Counted from the first letter of the stretch, positions 22,604 to 35,840 are shown. The stretch is 64,000 nucleotides of DNA from Dryomyza anilis (GCA_951804985.1 OX638130.1:102173700-102237699); one strand, 5' to 3'. The notes: a model not told the origin generated them from the letters alone. Numbers and translations are program-made.

Positions 22604-23640
22604 TAATAATTAACATAATTAATAATTGCTAATAAAAAAAAATATTTTTGAAAATCCATAAATTGTTTCACTTATTTACGCGTTAAAATAAATAAAGCTC
22701 GCAAAACTCATTATTGGCCAATTTACGTCAACTGATTGGCGCAACGACTTCCGTTGCTAAGCTCTGTTGCTCCCACGGCGTTTGCTGTTGCTGTCGCTGA
22801 AACTCATTTATCAACTTAACAGCAAAAACAACAACAGCAATAAAAGCAACAACAACTACAGCAGGCCGTCACAGTTTTAGCTATTTTCACAGCAACATCA
22901 CGCCAAACATTTGCATAAAACACACAAAAACACAGAGGCAATAGCAACTGACACAACAGAAGCAGAAGCAATAGCAGCAGCAACTGACAACAACATCAAT
23001 GATGAAACGAGGACGAAAACAACATGTCGAAGAAATCATTTCGTCAGAAAACATTGCAAAAAATGTCTGCGTCTGACACGGTTTTTTTACAGCAACTGTT
23101 GCTGCTCTTGACAGCAACTACCTCCACAGTGGCCCTGCAATAAAATTGTATTTAGTGCAAATTTTATTGATGTTGTTATTGTTGTAATAAACAACATCGT
23201 CATGCAAGTTCTTGGCCCCGACCTATAAAGTGCTGCTCTTATTGCGTGACATTCATATTCATTCATAAAGATTCACTTAGTGCAAAAGAAATAATTTGCT
23301 TGGAAATTTAATTAAATTTGTTTTGCAAAATTTTCTTGCGGTTGATGCGCTATATTTAAAAGACATTTGAAATATTTCATATTTTGCGGAAAATAATATG
23401 AAATAGTTTTGTTTAATGTTTGCGTAAAGCACATAAAACCAGATATTTTAGCAAATTCTACGAATTTTTGTTTCAATTAAATCAACTTATTTCCTACTTA
23501 TAATTAATAAAAGAAATTCTAAGGATGTTATTTTAATTTATAAAAGCGTAGAAATATTTTTTGTAAATATGACAAAATGTTCTTTATTTTCATTGTAATT
23601 AAGTTTATTTTATACATGCAACAAAATATTGTTGTTGTAT
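22604..23640. other. GC-richer island with CAA/CAG-rich stretches, no gene
   Basis: Between about 22730 and 23240 base composition is more balanced, with CAACAGCAA-type runs typical of dipteran non-coding and coding DNA. Open frames at 22911 (plus) and 22887-23117 (minus) follow the CAN repeats. This may be unique host sequence, possibly regulatory, but nothing specific can be shown. Confidence 0.3.
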
Positions 23641-24608
23641 TAACAAATCTAATTGAAAGTATTCATATCCTTCTTGATTCAAAGAAGTTCGTTTGGTTTT
23701 GGATATTTAGTAGTTATTTTCGTGACTGTCGAAAATGAAAACAATATATTCTTCTAAAAACAAAGAAATTAATTTCTTGTTCTTCTCTTCGTAAAAGTTC
23801 ATTTACTTACTAACAAAAAGCAACCGTCAAATTTCGAGAAAGTTATTCTTCTTTCCATCTTCTTACATCTGCGTTACATCTTTTTAATATTAAGAAACTA
23901 ATTTGTGTAAATCTAAAATTGAAGATATTATGTTCTTGATACGAACGCAATCTATCTTTGTAAAACTGCTGTTCTTTTCATCGAAGAAGTTCAGTTGCTT
24001 GCTTATAAAAAGTAACTATCAAATTTCTTCTTGATATGTAGAAATTATTCTGCATCTTCCTAATATCAAGAAACTTTATATATTAAAATTTTAAAAAGTG
24101 TCTGGTGGCATTAGAAAATAATAGTGACACATATGTTATAATCTCCACAGAAGTTTTGTTTGCTTCTATAAAAAAAGCTATTGTTAATATTCTTCTTGAT
24201 TCGAAGAAGTTTTTTATTTAATTTTCTCATCAAAATTAAGAATGCAAAATTCTGTATCTTAGAAAAGATATAAGGTGCCTCATAACAAAATCAAATATTT
24301 CTCACAATTTGTACTACAGGATTCGTTATAGTTATTTGTGTGACTCTCAAAAATAACCACAATATATTCTTCTAAAATCATAGAAACTAATTTCTTGACA
24401 GCAAAAACGCGTTTTTCTGTTTTCGTATAAGTGCTGTTAGTTTCTTCGCTAAATTTAAGTTGCTAACTATCAAAAAGTAATTAAGATATTTGATCTTGAT
24501 TAATACTGTTCTTTTGCAACTTCTTAATATCAAGAAACTGATTTCTGTATTTTTAAATATTAAAAAGTTCCTAGTAGTATTCGAAAATATGTGTGCGATA
24601 TTTCATAC

Positions 24609-25906
24609 TAAAGGACTAAAGGACGCTACAAAAGTAGAGCGACAGGGACAGCAAACGACGCCATATTTCTTGCCGCTCTTTTGACATTTCTCTTCAGTAA
24701 GGTTTGCCATTTCATGATGGAAAGATATACGACCCAACAACGAGTCGAAATTATTAAAATTTACTACCGAATTTCAGAGTCAGTGACTTCAACGTTAAGA
24801 TTGCTACGTCCAATTTATGGTCGTCATAATCATCCTAGCAGATCAACAATTGAGCGTCTAGTGGAAAAATTTGAATCCACAGGCACAGTACAAAATGTTC
24901 CCGTGCCAGTGAGACAAAGAAGTGCCCGTAGTGTCGAGAATATTGCTGCCGCTGAGGCTTCAGTTGAAGAAAGCCAAAATGTGTCTCTCACACGTCGTTC
25001 TCAAGCATTGGGCATCTCTGTGACGTCCTTGTGGTGAATTTTGCGAAAAAATCTTGGCCTACATCTTTACAAAATCAAATTGACGCAAGAACTGAAGCCG
25101 CTTGACCACCAGAAGCGTCGTATGTTCGTGAATTGGGCTGAGCAACAACTTGAAAATGATTCGGATTTTCATCGAAAAATCATCTTCAGCGATGAGGCTC
25201 ATTTCTGGCTGAATTTCTGTCAATAAACAAAATATGCGTTATTGGTCAGACAGCAATCCACACGTACTCCATGAGTCATAATTGCATCCCGAAAAAATTA
25301 CGGTTTGGTGCGGTTTATGGGCCGGCGGCGTCATTGGGCCGTACTTCTTCCGTGATGATCAAGACCGGCACGTTACTGTGAATGGGAATCGCTACCGTTC
25401 AATGATAACCGAATATTTTTACCCCAATTGGATGATATGGACTTGGAGAACATGTGGTTCCAACAGGACGGCGCCACAAACCGCACAGCGAATGCCACAA
25501 TCAATTTATTGGAAACCAAGTTTGGAGAACGTGTTATCTCACGAAATGGTCCAGTCGATTGGCCGCCTCGGTCGTGCGATTTGACGCCGTTAGACTATTT
25601 CCTGAGGGGCTACGTCAAGTCTATGGTCTATGCCAACAAGCCAGCGACGATCGATGAACTTCGTACGAATATCGAACGTGAAATTGCAGCAGTATCGGCC
25701 GATTTATGCTTGAAAACCGTCGAAAATTGGGTTCAGCGTCATGGCATCTGCAAGCGTGCCCGTGGTGGCCATGCAAAAGAAATCGAGTTCCATACATAAT
25801 GACATTGAACGTACTTTTGCAGGAATAAAGAATTTCATTGTTATCCAAAACCGTTTTTGTTTTATTTAAAAATCTTTTGGATCGGCTCTTATTGAAAAAC
25901 CTTTTA
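24609..25906 (+). mobile_element. Near full-length rosa-like mariner (DD41D), inactive
   Basis: A 1.3-kb element. The right end reads TTGAAAAACCTTT followed by A; TA dinucleotides flank the outer ends (24609-24610, 25905-25906). The left terminal repeat is damaged: it reads AAGGACTAAAGGACGCTAC instead of AAGGGTTTTTCAACAGGGAC. The leader GTAGAGCGACAGGGACAGC and the region up to the start codon match the MITE at 19747 and the deleted copy at 174. Confidence 0.85.
24714..25799 (+). pseudogene. Mariner transposase, DD41D type, broken
   Basis: A Tc1/mariner transposase of about 360 codons if intact. It would catalyse cut-and-paste transposition at TA sites. The N-terminal part is a helix-turn-helix DNA-binding region (ERYTTQQRVEIIKIYY, then RSTIERLVEKFESTGTV). 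The catalytic core has FSDEAHF, WFQQDGA and LTPLDYFLRG, with 41 residues between the second and third Asp, the spacing reported for rosa-type mariners of tephritids. The start is the first of two adjacent ATGs. Breaks: TGA at 25035 (CGA to TGA), a frameshift around 25210-25225 just after the first catalytic motif, TAA at 25279, and a one-base loss near 25420. The last 123 codons are intact. Confidence 0.85.
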
Positions 25907-26150
25907 CTATATTCAAAGCAGTTATTAACTTGACTATCCAAAACCTCTATAAATACTTCTGGATTCAAAGAAATTTATTTCTAGATTATTTAAAAATTAA
26001 AAGAACGTGTGTTGGTATAGATGTTGTTATTATTTCTGTTATGGTGGGTAACTGACTTTCAAAAAAAATAATCGACAATAATTTCTTGATTCAAAGAAGT
26101 AAATTTCCAATCAAATAGTTTCCTTTAACAAAAATCAATCCATTTTTTTC

Positions 26151-27480
26151 ACACATTTTAAATATACATTTGCTGTATTTATTAATAATTACTGTTAATA
26201 CAATTATATTGAACATTTGTGTCCAATTAAACTTTTTGCTGCATCAGTTAAATTATTTTTTATAAAACAAATAAAAATGTTCAGAAAATAAAAACCACCA
26301 TCAAATGATATTTTCAAGTTTTAGTAATTACTCCCTGTTTCATATAATCTTTTTATTTCATATTTTATTTTTAGGTGTCATTTAAGGTGGTGACTTTTGC
26401 TAACAAATGTTTAACAAACTTTGTCCTTTGGTTTTTACCCTACAACAAATGCCACATATATAAATTAGTTTTTGACTAAACTTTTAATTTTATTAAAATT
26501 TAAATTTTGTTAACAACAAAAAAAAAATGAAGCAAAGTTATTTCGAAACAAAAATATGTTGCATGCAGCAAAAAAAGAAGCAGAAAGGAAAGAAAATTAA
26601 AAAGTGTGAAAAAAGTGGAAAATTTTCCAAAGCAATAAAATATAAACACTTTCCCAAAAATAAAAGTTTGTCAATTTTAGAAAGAACGTTAATTTTGAGG
26701 CGCTCCTTAAATTTTGAAATGTCAAAAAAACTTTTCAAATGTAGCAAAAGTTTAAAGGCGGCTCACTTGTTGCTAGCAACATCAAAAAAAAAATGCTAAA
26801 GACGATGATTGGCTAAAGCATTGAAAATAAATGAAAAACCCAAATTAAGAGCACGATTCAATAGAGCATGCAAATTAGTTTGCAAAATCTTTCGAGACTT
26901 TTCGGCGAAAGGAAAAAATAGGTAGTATATAAAGTTAATCAGTGTCTTGTCTTTTTTTTGCATTTTGCCATATTTCTTTTTGCACATTTACAGCCGCACG
27001 CACAGCCAACAAAAATAGTAAAAACGACAAAATTACAACAACACCGGCTTTGGTTAATTAAGACAGACAGACGCAAAGTTCATTGAAGCATTTTGCTAAT
27101 CAAGCTTAAAGCATCATCAGCATAAGCATCAAGAGCAGCCGCAGCAGCAGCAGCATCAACAACATCATTACCAACAATAGCAACAACATCCCAAGCCGCA
27201 CCAGCAGCAACATTCGCAGCAACAACAACAAGTTGTATTGCTGCTGCTTTTGCCTTCTGCAGCCAGGCGGCGCTTCAGCCGGCTGCGCTAATTAGCAGCT
27301 CAGGCTACAACAATATCCTGTAAATGTTTACCAGCAAACAATGTCAGGACATGCGACGTTATGGATGAGAGGCAGAGTAACAGACGTGCCGCGAGGCCTT
27401 GGTGCGTAAATCGTTGGCAGAGATTAAATCGTCTGCTTTTAAAGAAATTGGCCATTAAGTTAATAACTTTTAAAAAATGT
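26151..27480. other. AT-rich sequence grading into a CAG/CAA-rich, GC-richer stretch; no gene
   Basis: 26151-26990 is AT-rich; a Lys-rich 90-codon frame at 26527 has no motif. 26990-27440 is GC-richer, with CAGCAGCAG/CAACAA runs. A TATATAAAG at about 26928 is TATA-like, but no start site or transcript can be shown. Confidence 0.3.
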
Positions 27481-27496
27481 GCATATATTTTATATA

Positions 27497-29660
27497 TTTT
27501 GTATTATGTATTTTGTATTTTGTACTTCTTATTTTGTATTTCGTATTTTGTATTTGGTAGTTTGTATTTTGTAATTTGTAGTTTGTATTTTGTAATTTGT
27601 AGTTTGTATTTTGTATTTTGTATTTTGTATTTTGTATTTTGTATTTTGTATTTTGTATTTTGTATTTTGTATTTTGTATTTTGTATTTTGTATTTTGTAT
27701 TTTGTATTTTGTATTTTGTATTTCGTATTTCGTATTTCGTATTTTGTAATTTGTAGTTTGTAGTTTGTATTTTGTAGTTTGTATTTTGTATTCTGTGTTT
27801 TGTGTTGTGTTTTGTATTTTGTGTTTTGTATTTTGTACTTTTTATTTTGTATTTTGAATTTTGTATTTTGTAATTTGTAGTTTGTATTTTGTAGTTTGTA
27901 TTTTGTATTTTGTATTTTGTATTTTGTATTTTGTATTTTGTATTTAGTATTTAGTATTTAGTATTTTGTATTTTGTATTTTGTATTTTGTATTTTGTATT
28001 TTGTATTTTGTATTTTGTATTTTGTATTTTGTATTTTGTATTTCGTATTTCGTATTTTGTAATTTGTAGTTTGTAGTTTGTATTTTGTAGTTTGTATTTT
28101 GTATTCTGTGTTTTGTGTTGTGTTTTGTATTTTGTGTTGTGTATTTTCTATTTTGTATGTTGTTTTTTGTAGTTTTTAGTTTGTATTATTTTTTTTGTAG
28201 TTTTGTATTTTGTATTTTTGTATTTTGAAATTTTTATTTTACATTTAGTATTTTGTATTTTGTATACTGTATTTCATATTTTTTATTTTGTATTTTGTAC
28301 TTTTTATTTTGTATTTTGAATTTTGTATTTTGTATTTTTGATTTTCTATTTTGTAGTTTGTATTTTGTGTTTTGTATTTTGTATTTCGTATTTTGTATTT
28401 TATATTTTGTAGTTTGTAGTTTGTATTTTGTATTTTATGTTTTGTATTTTATGTTTTGTATTTTATAGTTTGTAGTTTGTATTTTGTATTTTGTATTTTG
28501 TATTTTGTATTTAGTATTTTGTATTTTGTATTTTGTATTTTGTATTTTTTATTTTTTATTTTGTATTTTGTATTTCGTATTTCGTATTTCGTATTTTGTA
28601 ATTTGTAGTTTGTATTTTGTGTTGTGTTTTGTATTTTGTATTTTGTGTTGTGTATTTTCTATTTTGTATGTTGTTTTTTGTAGTTTTTAGTTTGTATTTT
28701 GCATTTTGTGTTATTTTTTTTTTTTGTAGTTTTGTATTTTGTATTTTTGTATTTCGAAATTTTTATTTTACATTTAGTATTTTGTATTTTGTGTTTTGTA
28801 TTTTGTGTTTTGTATTTTGTATTTTGTATTTTGTTTTTTGTATTTTGTATTTTGTATTTCGTATTTCGTATTTTGTAGTTTGTATTTTGTATTTTGTGTT
28901 GTATTTTGTGTTTTGTGTTGTGTTTTGTATTTTGTGTTGTGTATTTTCTATTTTGTATGTTGTTTTTTGTAGTTTGTAGTTTTTAGTTTGTATTTTGCAT
29001 TTTGTGTTATTTTTTTTGTAGTTTTGTATTTATGTATTTTGTATTTTTGTATTTTGAAATTTTTATTTTACATTTAGTATTTTGTATTTTGTATACTGTA
29101 TTTCATATTTTTTATTTTGTATTTTGTGTTTTGTATTTTGTATTTTGTACTTTTTATTTTGTATTTTGAATTTTGAATTTTGAATTTTGAATTTTGTATT
29201 TTGTATTTTGTATTTTTTATTTTTTATTTTGTAGTTTATATTTTGTGTTTTGTATTTTGTATTTTGTAATTTGTAGTTTGTATTTTGTGTTTTGTATTTT
29301 ATGTTTTGTATTTTGTATTTTATTTTTTTGTTGTTTGTATTTTGTTTTTTGTATATTGTAGTTTTTAGTTTGTAGTTTGTATTTTGTATTTTGTTTTTTG
29401 TATTTTGCATTTTGTGTTATGTATTTTGATTTTGGTTTTTTATTTTTTTTTTTTGTTTTGTATTTTTGTATTTTGTATTTCTTACTTTGTATACTGTATA
29501 CTGGAATTTGGATTTTGTATTGTGTATTTTGTATTTTGTATTTTCTGTTTTGTATTTCGTATTTTAATTTTTATATTATTTATTTTATATTTCAAATTTG
29601 TATTACGTATTTTTTATTTTGTAATTCGTATATTTTATTTCAATTTTGTTCTATGAATTT
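27497..29660. repeat. (TTTTGTA)n 7-bp array with higher-order structure, 2.2 kb
   Basis: The reverse complement of the unit at 21919-22603, more degenerate, with variants TTTCGTA, TTTGTAG and TTTTGTG. Longer phrases recur: TATTTTCTATTTTGTATGTT near 28142, 28652 and 28941, and the phrase around TTTTTATTTTACATTTAGTA near 28235, 28765 and 29062. Open frames of 68-137 codons inside it are repeat artefacts. Confidence 0.95.
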
Positions 29661-30747
29661 TATTCCGTTTAGTGTGTATTTTGAGTTTTATAGTTTGTAT
29701 TTCATTCATTTTCTATTAGGAAGTTTATATATATTTTTTTCGTTTATTAAATTTTCTCCAAAGCACTTTATTTACATGAAATTAATTTAATTCTACTCGA
29801 GCAACATGTGCGCCATAGGCATGCAAAGTAGTTAATAAGAACCCGCCATAAATTTCGCTTAAATCCTACGTGAATTCGCTGCGTCAACACGCGAGGCACA
29901 AATTTGTTGCTTCAGCAGGTGCCGAATGGGTGCTGCTGCTGTATGCGAGGTTTATAATATTTTATTATATTCTTTTTTTTCGACGTACGTGATGTTGCAA
30001 CAATACAGCAGCAGAAACAAAATAAAAAAAACTCGTTGGATGTTAATTCCAACAAGCCTGCTTAAAGAAACATTAAAACATATTAAAGCCAATATGGTGT
30101 CTGTGACACGTGACGTATGAGCAACATTTAAATTTTCCTCAAACTCAAATGACTGGGGCGCGCAGCAGCAACAAATGTAATTTTATATTTTTATTAATTG
30201 TAATTGAAGCGCAGCATTAATAAGTGATACTTTTGACAAATAACACAATTCAACAAACTCCATACATAATTGGCAAATAATTAATGTGCCGTCATTATTT
30301 ATGTCGCTATTGGACAAATTTTGTCACAATAAACACGTGGCAGTGCAACCTCTGCCTGCTTGCGTTGCTTTTGTTCAAGGGCTGCATTAAATTATGGCAT
30401 TAATATATTAGTCACAAATTAATTTCCTTTCAACTTCCGGCGGCCATAATTTAGTTTAGTTGGTGGTCGGAAGTGCGCACTTGGAGCACACAGGGCGGTA
30501 GTTAGATAATTGGAGAAATGACTTTAGTATAGCTTTAAAAAAATGTATTCTAGATATTTACTATTTTATTTAAGATTTTAATAATAAATGCATTTAAGTA
30601 TTATTAATTCTATCACGTTGTAGTAATTGCTATTTATAAATTAGAAGGAAGATTAGAAAATGTTGCACTAAAGTGAAAAACATTAATATTGAAAGTATAC
30701 CAAATAAAAAAAAAATATATTACTTATTCGAATTTATTCGAATTTGT
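29661..30747. other. Unique-looking sequence, GC-richer island at 29800-30480, no gene
   Basis: Contains balanced-composition stretches with several TAATTA-type words (30250-30440) amid non-repetitive sequence. A 64-codon frame at 29926 has no motif. It could be conserved non-coding DNA of the host locus. Confidence 0.25.
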
Positions 30748-30970
30748 TACACCCAGAAAAAAATTCCCCCAAATCCCATTTAAATTGGTCAATAGGACAA
30801 TTATTGATTTAATAGTATACTAAAAATAAATCTTTTCATATAAATTCAATGGCAATGTCATGGTATTTTCTAGTATTTAATGGTATTTTCCGATTAAAAT
30901 AATAATTTATCCTATTGACTATTTTTAATAGTTAAAAATTATTATTTATATAGTATTTTTTCTTGGTGTA
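30748..30970. mobile_element. 219-bp MITE with TA duplication and inverted ends
   Basis: TA-CACCCAGAAAAAA at the left (30748) and TTTTTTCTTGGTG-TA at the right (30970), one mismatch in 13. The subterminal GTCAATAGGA is also inverted (TCCTATTGAC near 30925), so the whole element can fold. It is a non-coding Tc1/mariner-type MITE. Confidence 0.7.
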
Positions 30971-32150
30971 TGCGATACGAAATCGCAATAAAGATAAATG
31001 AATTCCTCGACATCTCGAAACAGTTTCGAAGCTATATCGAATCGAATGGCAGACTGGAGGTTATTTTATCTGTAATGATTGCAGACTTATATGAACTATA
31101 ATAAATATTTATATATAAACTTTTTTACTATTATTTTTGAGCAGAAAGTCAAAATAAAAATAGAGAAAAATGAGAATTTTGTAATATTTATTTGTATTTC
31201 TTATTTCGCATTTTGTATTCTGATTTTTATTATTCTGTATTTTGCATTCTGTAAATCACATTTTATAATACGAATTTTGTATTTTTCATTTTGTAATTCA
31301 TATTTTGTATATTTCTATTTTTATTTCCTATTTTATTTTTCGCATTTTGTATTTATTTAATATTTATCTATCTAATTTGTATTTTCTATTTTATATTTGG
31401 TATTTTAAATTTTTGATTCGCATTTTGTATTTTTGGCAACTACTAATTAGATTCATCCGGTTACAAAGCATTTAATTAAACAAACACCATTTAATCATGC
31501 TGCTGCCGATGTGGTCCAAAACACACAGTATTGTTTATGTGTTCCATATATTTGTGTCTGGTCATGACTACAAATACTTCATGTCCAGATATGTAGAACA
31601 TACAAAATGAAACTGACATTTACTGATTACATTTCTAAGGTTGCCATTTTACAGAAATTTTCAAATAAAAATGTAAAAATAAAAGACAAATATTATTTAT
31701 TATTAGTTTAGCCATTTTTTATATATACATATATATTTAATTTTAAGTTTTTTAGAATATCTTTGTTTTTTTTTTTTCATTTTAAATGTCACAAAAGTCA
31801 AAATAAATTTGAGTGATAAAAATGAATGTATTACATATTTCATTTATTGGTTACTTATCCGATAACTTCTGAAAAATAAGACCAATACTTCTTACAGTTT
31901 CTGAAAAAAATTCAGTTATAAAAATAGCACTACTCAACACGATTTTTGTCATGGACATCCCATACTTCAAAACAATATAATTCGCTGGTGCTGGTCAATT
32001 ATACAGAATTTATGTATGGGAAGTCCATAGCAATATTTTTTCTTGTTTTGTTGAGTAGTGTAATTAATGGAAAAATGTAAAAAGTAATTAAAATTACTTA
32101 ACAAAATAACACAACTTCGTAAATTATATTTTTTACTTAAATCTTATATT
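30971..32150. other. AT-rich spacer with a weak TTTTGTA-like patch
   Basis: 31190-31430 has scattered TATTTCGCATTTTGTA words related to the 7-bp array. The remainder shows no recognised feature. Confidence 0.3.
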
Positions 32151-33520
32151 GTGAAATGTTTTTCAAATAAAATGTTTGATAATATTTATTTCGTGAAGTA
32201 TATTTCGTAAAGTGTATTTTGTAAAGTAAAAATTGTAAAGAATATTAGTTAAATTGTATTTAATAAAATATATTTTGTAAATTCTATTTCGTGAAGTGCG
32301 TTTTGTAAACTTTATTTGTAAACTGTATCTTTCAAAATGCATTTTATAAACTGTTTTTTGTAAAATATATTTTTCAAAGTGCATTTTGTAATTTGTAAAA
32401 TAATTTGTATTTCGTGTATTTGTTAACGTGTATTTTATTAAGAATATATCTTAGATTGTATTTAGTTTGAAAAGTATATTTCGTAAACAGTATTTCGTAA
32501 TGAGCATTTTTAAAGAGTAATTTAGAAGGTGTATTTTTCAAAGTGTGTTTTCTAATTAGTAAAGTAATTAATGATTCGTAAAGTGTATTTCGTAAAAGAT
32601 ATTTCTTAAATAGTAATTTTGTACAGTGAATGTCGTTAAGAATAGAAGTGTGTTTTTCAAAGTGTATTTTGTAATTCGTTAAGTTATTTGAATTTCGTGT
32701 TAATATATTTTGTTTGTATAGTATATTTGTAAACGGTATTTCGTAATGTGCAATTTTTAAGAGTATTTAAAAGTTGTATTCTTCAACTTGTATGCTCCTT
32801 AAAGTGTATTTCGTAAAGGATATTTCTTAAATTGTAATTTTGTAAAGTGAATGTCCTAAAGAATATTTCACATATTATATTTTGTAAAATATATTTCGTA
32901 ATATATTTCGTAAAGTGAATGTTAAATTGTAAATTGTGTTTGCTGAATTGTAGTTTTGAAAGTGCATTTTGTAATTCGTAAAGTATTTTGTATTTCGTAT
33001 ATTTGGTAATGTGTATTTTATAAAGAACATTTCTTAGATTGTCTTTTGTTTGTAAAATATATTTCGTAAAATGTAAAATGTATTTTTGTAGTGTATTCTA
33101 CAAAGTGTGTTTTCTAATTCATAAAGTAATTTGTGCTTCATTAAGTAAACTGAATTTCATAAAAGTTTTTCGTAAAGAGTATTTCGTAAATTATATATTT
33201 GTATATGTATATATATATATATATATATATCAGCAAATCGTATTTCATAAAATTTGTTCATTAAGCTTATTTCGTAAAGTGTTTTCAGTTAACTGTATTT
33301 CGAAAAGTGTATTTTGTACAGTATAAAATGTATTTTATAAAATGTATTATGTACAGCGCGCACATCATAATTTAAATTGTATTTCTTAAAATATTGTGTA
33401 TTTCGTAGAGTATATTTCTTAAAGTATAATTCAAAAAAATGTTTTTCGTAAAGTGTATTTCGTAAAGTATATATCGTTGAGTGTATTTTATAAAATGTTT
33501 TCAAAACTGTCAATTCAATT
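32150..33520. repeat. Degenerate GTATTTCGTAAAG-type array
   Basis: Repeats of about 12-24 bp built on GTATTTCGTAAA and GTATTTTGTAAAG fill the stretch without strict period. A (TA)n run lies at about 33206-33229. Open frames here (for example 33039-33326) come from the repeats. The family continues at 34870-35631 and 36462-37075. Confidence 0.85.
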
Positions 33521-34870
33521 TCTGCAACATATTTAAACACCACAGCGAAGATTACGAAAAACATCAAAATGCCATTTGACACCAGCAGTACCAATATGTA
33601 GCACAATGTTGTTGCAACAAACTTGCAACAGTAACAGCAGCAACTGCAAATGGCAGATATTACACGGTGATTTAGCACGCGCGGGAAAACCAGCAGCAAC
33701 ATATTTAAACATCAACAGCAACATATTTAAACAGATATTAAAATGTTGTTGTTGTTGCTATGCATAAGTAAGTGTTGTCATTTCTCAACATTTTTCTGTT
33801 TTCGCTGTTAGTTTTTACGTCAAGGTTGCTGCTGCATCCCAAATGAAACAGATATTGTTGCTGTTACAGCAAAACTTGTCAATCTTGCAATATAACGTTG
33901 ACAACTAAAATGGTAACTACAAGGAGGATGATGATAACAACAACAACAACAATTACAACAAAAACTGGAACAACACGCACAACACCATTAAAAACAGCAA
34001 CCAGGAAATAGCAACAACAGTAGTTGCTGCAGCGCATATGTCCTTTATTTAGCCGGAGTAGAGTATTCGTGCTACACGTACTTGTTGCTGTGTATTTCCG
34101 GCCGTCTGTCTGTATGTATGTCTGTCTGTCTCTCTGTCTACCTATCGCGCATGTTGTCACACTTGCAGCTGCTACTTTTGCTGTTGCTGGTGCCACTGCC
34201 AAGCAACATATATCATAAACTATGCAATAAAACTATGTTGCAACAATATATTGCACACGAAGGACACGTGCCGTTCATATGCAGCAGTCTGTCTGTCTTT
34301 ATGTGTGTGTTTGTCAATATGTGTTTGTCAATGTGTGTTTGTGTCTGCATGTGTTTGTGCTGCACTTTCTTTGATAAGTATTCAACACGTTTTACGTACG
34401 TGTCCTGATTTTTTTTTTTTTGTTGATGGTGGTGATACCGTAGAAAAAGTGCTGCTATTGCTTTGATTTTATAAACTTTCTTGCATACACTTTTTTTTTT
34501 AATATTTGACGTAACAGAAAGTTATTCGTAAAGTTAACGTAAAAGTTAACTTTAAGTATTTATTATTTCTTATTTAAATAACACAATTTTTGTTTGATAA
34601 TATGACATATTTAGAATTTTATTTAAAGCTTTTTGGAAGCAATATAAATCAAAGAGACTTTAGTGACAATATTAAACCTCTTATCAAACTTCCATTTGTA
34701 AACATCATAAATTTTATTTAATATTTGTTTGAGACGATACTTCTCGATGGATGTGGCAGTATGGCAAATTTGGCATTTTTCAAAAATATAAAAAAGGCTG
34801 CATAAATCGTTAATATATTCACTTCCAAAATATTAAAAATTAAAAGCTCTCATAAAGTTTATTGTTGAAA
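33521..34870. other. CAA/CAG-rich and GTCT-rich stretch, no gene
   Basis: CAACAGCAG-type words on both strands (33540-34020), then GTCTGTCT-type words (34100-34140 and 34290-34360), then AT-rich DNA. The Val/Ile-rich and Cys-rich open frames are simple-sequence artefacts. Confidence 0.35.
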
Positions 34871-35631
34871 ATGGAAGTCGTAAAGCAAACTTGGTAAAGT
34901 GAACTTCGTAAATATTATTTCGTAATTCGTATTTTGTAACGTGTATTTCGTAATGTGTATTTTTTAAAGGATATTTACAAAGTGTAGTTTGTAATTCATA
35001 AATTCATTTCTATTGCGTAAAATGTATTTGATAGCGTGTTCTTATCGCAAAATATATTTCGTAAACGGTTTTTTTTTAATGATTTTCGTAAAGAGTATTT
35101 TGTATATTTCAAAGCGTATTTCGTAGATGTAGGTTTTTATATTTCATAAATTATATTTTGTAAAATGTACATCATAAAGACAGGATCATAAAGTATATTG
35201 TGTAAAGTGTATTTCGTAATGTATAAATTGTAAAGTGTGTTTCGTAAAGGATATTTCGTTAATAATATTTCGTAAATTTTGCTAAGTGCATTTTGTAGCA
35301 AGTATTTACAATGTGTTTCTTGTAATGCATAAAGTAATTTTAATTTCGTAAAGTTTTTTGTAAAGTATATTTATTTTTTTGTAAAGTATATTGTAAACGG
35401 ATTTTTATAAAATGTTTTTCGTAAAGAGCAATTAACATATTGTAAAGCGTATTTTGTAGATATAGGTTTTTCGTAGTTTGTAAATTATGTTTCGTGAAAT
35501 GTACTTCATATAGTTAGGTTTATAAAGTTTATTGTGTAAAGTTTGTTTCGTAATGTATTTTTTGTAAAGTGTACTTCGTAAAGGATATTTCTTAAACTGT
35601 ATTTTGTAAGGTGTACTTCGTAAATAATGTT
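34870..35631. repeat. Degenerate GTATTTCGTAAA-type array, left of mini-me copy
   Basis: The same family as 32150-33520. It is interrupted by the mini-me-like element that starts at 35632 and resumes behind it. Confidence 0.8.
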
Positions 35632-35768
35632 TATACCCTACACCTATGAGGTACAGGGTATATTAACTTTGTGCATATATTGTAACGCCCCTTAGGAGGC
35701 GTGTCCGGTATGGAAAAGTATATATATTCTTGATCAGCATCACTACCCGAGTCCGTTTAGCCATGTCC

Positions 35769-35840
<72 letters not shown>

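Larger units (their letters stand above)
23640..26150. repeat. Old degenerate long repeat, interrupted by a mariner
   Basis: Segments recur: the block around 23715-23790 (GACTGTC, then CAATATATTCTTCTAAAA) returns at about 24330-24400. The block AATATCAAGAAACT with its downstream TTAAAAAGT returns at 24064 and 24524. TTCTTGATTCAAAGAAGT occurs at about 23670 and 26083. The mariner at 24609-25906 sits inside this repeat. Confidence 0.55.

Noticed and set aside
26527..26799. Lys-rich 90-codon ORF
   Set aside because: Composition follows A-rich DNA, the frame lies among stops, and no motif was found.
26920..27000. TATA-box promoter (TATATAAAG at about 26928)
   Set aside because: An initiator at the correct distance is not apparent and no gene follows; such words are frequent in AT-rich DNA.
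27361..29790. Several Tyr/Phe/Cys-rich or Lys/Asn-rich open frames
   Set aside because: Translations of the TTTTGTA array on either strand.
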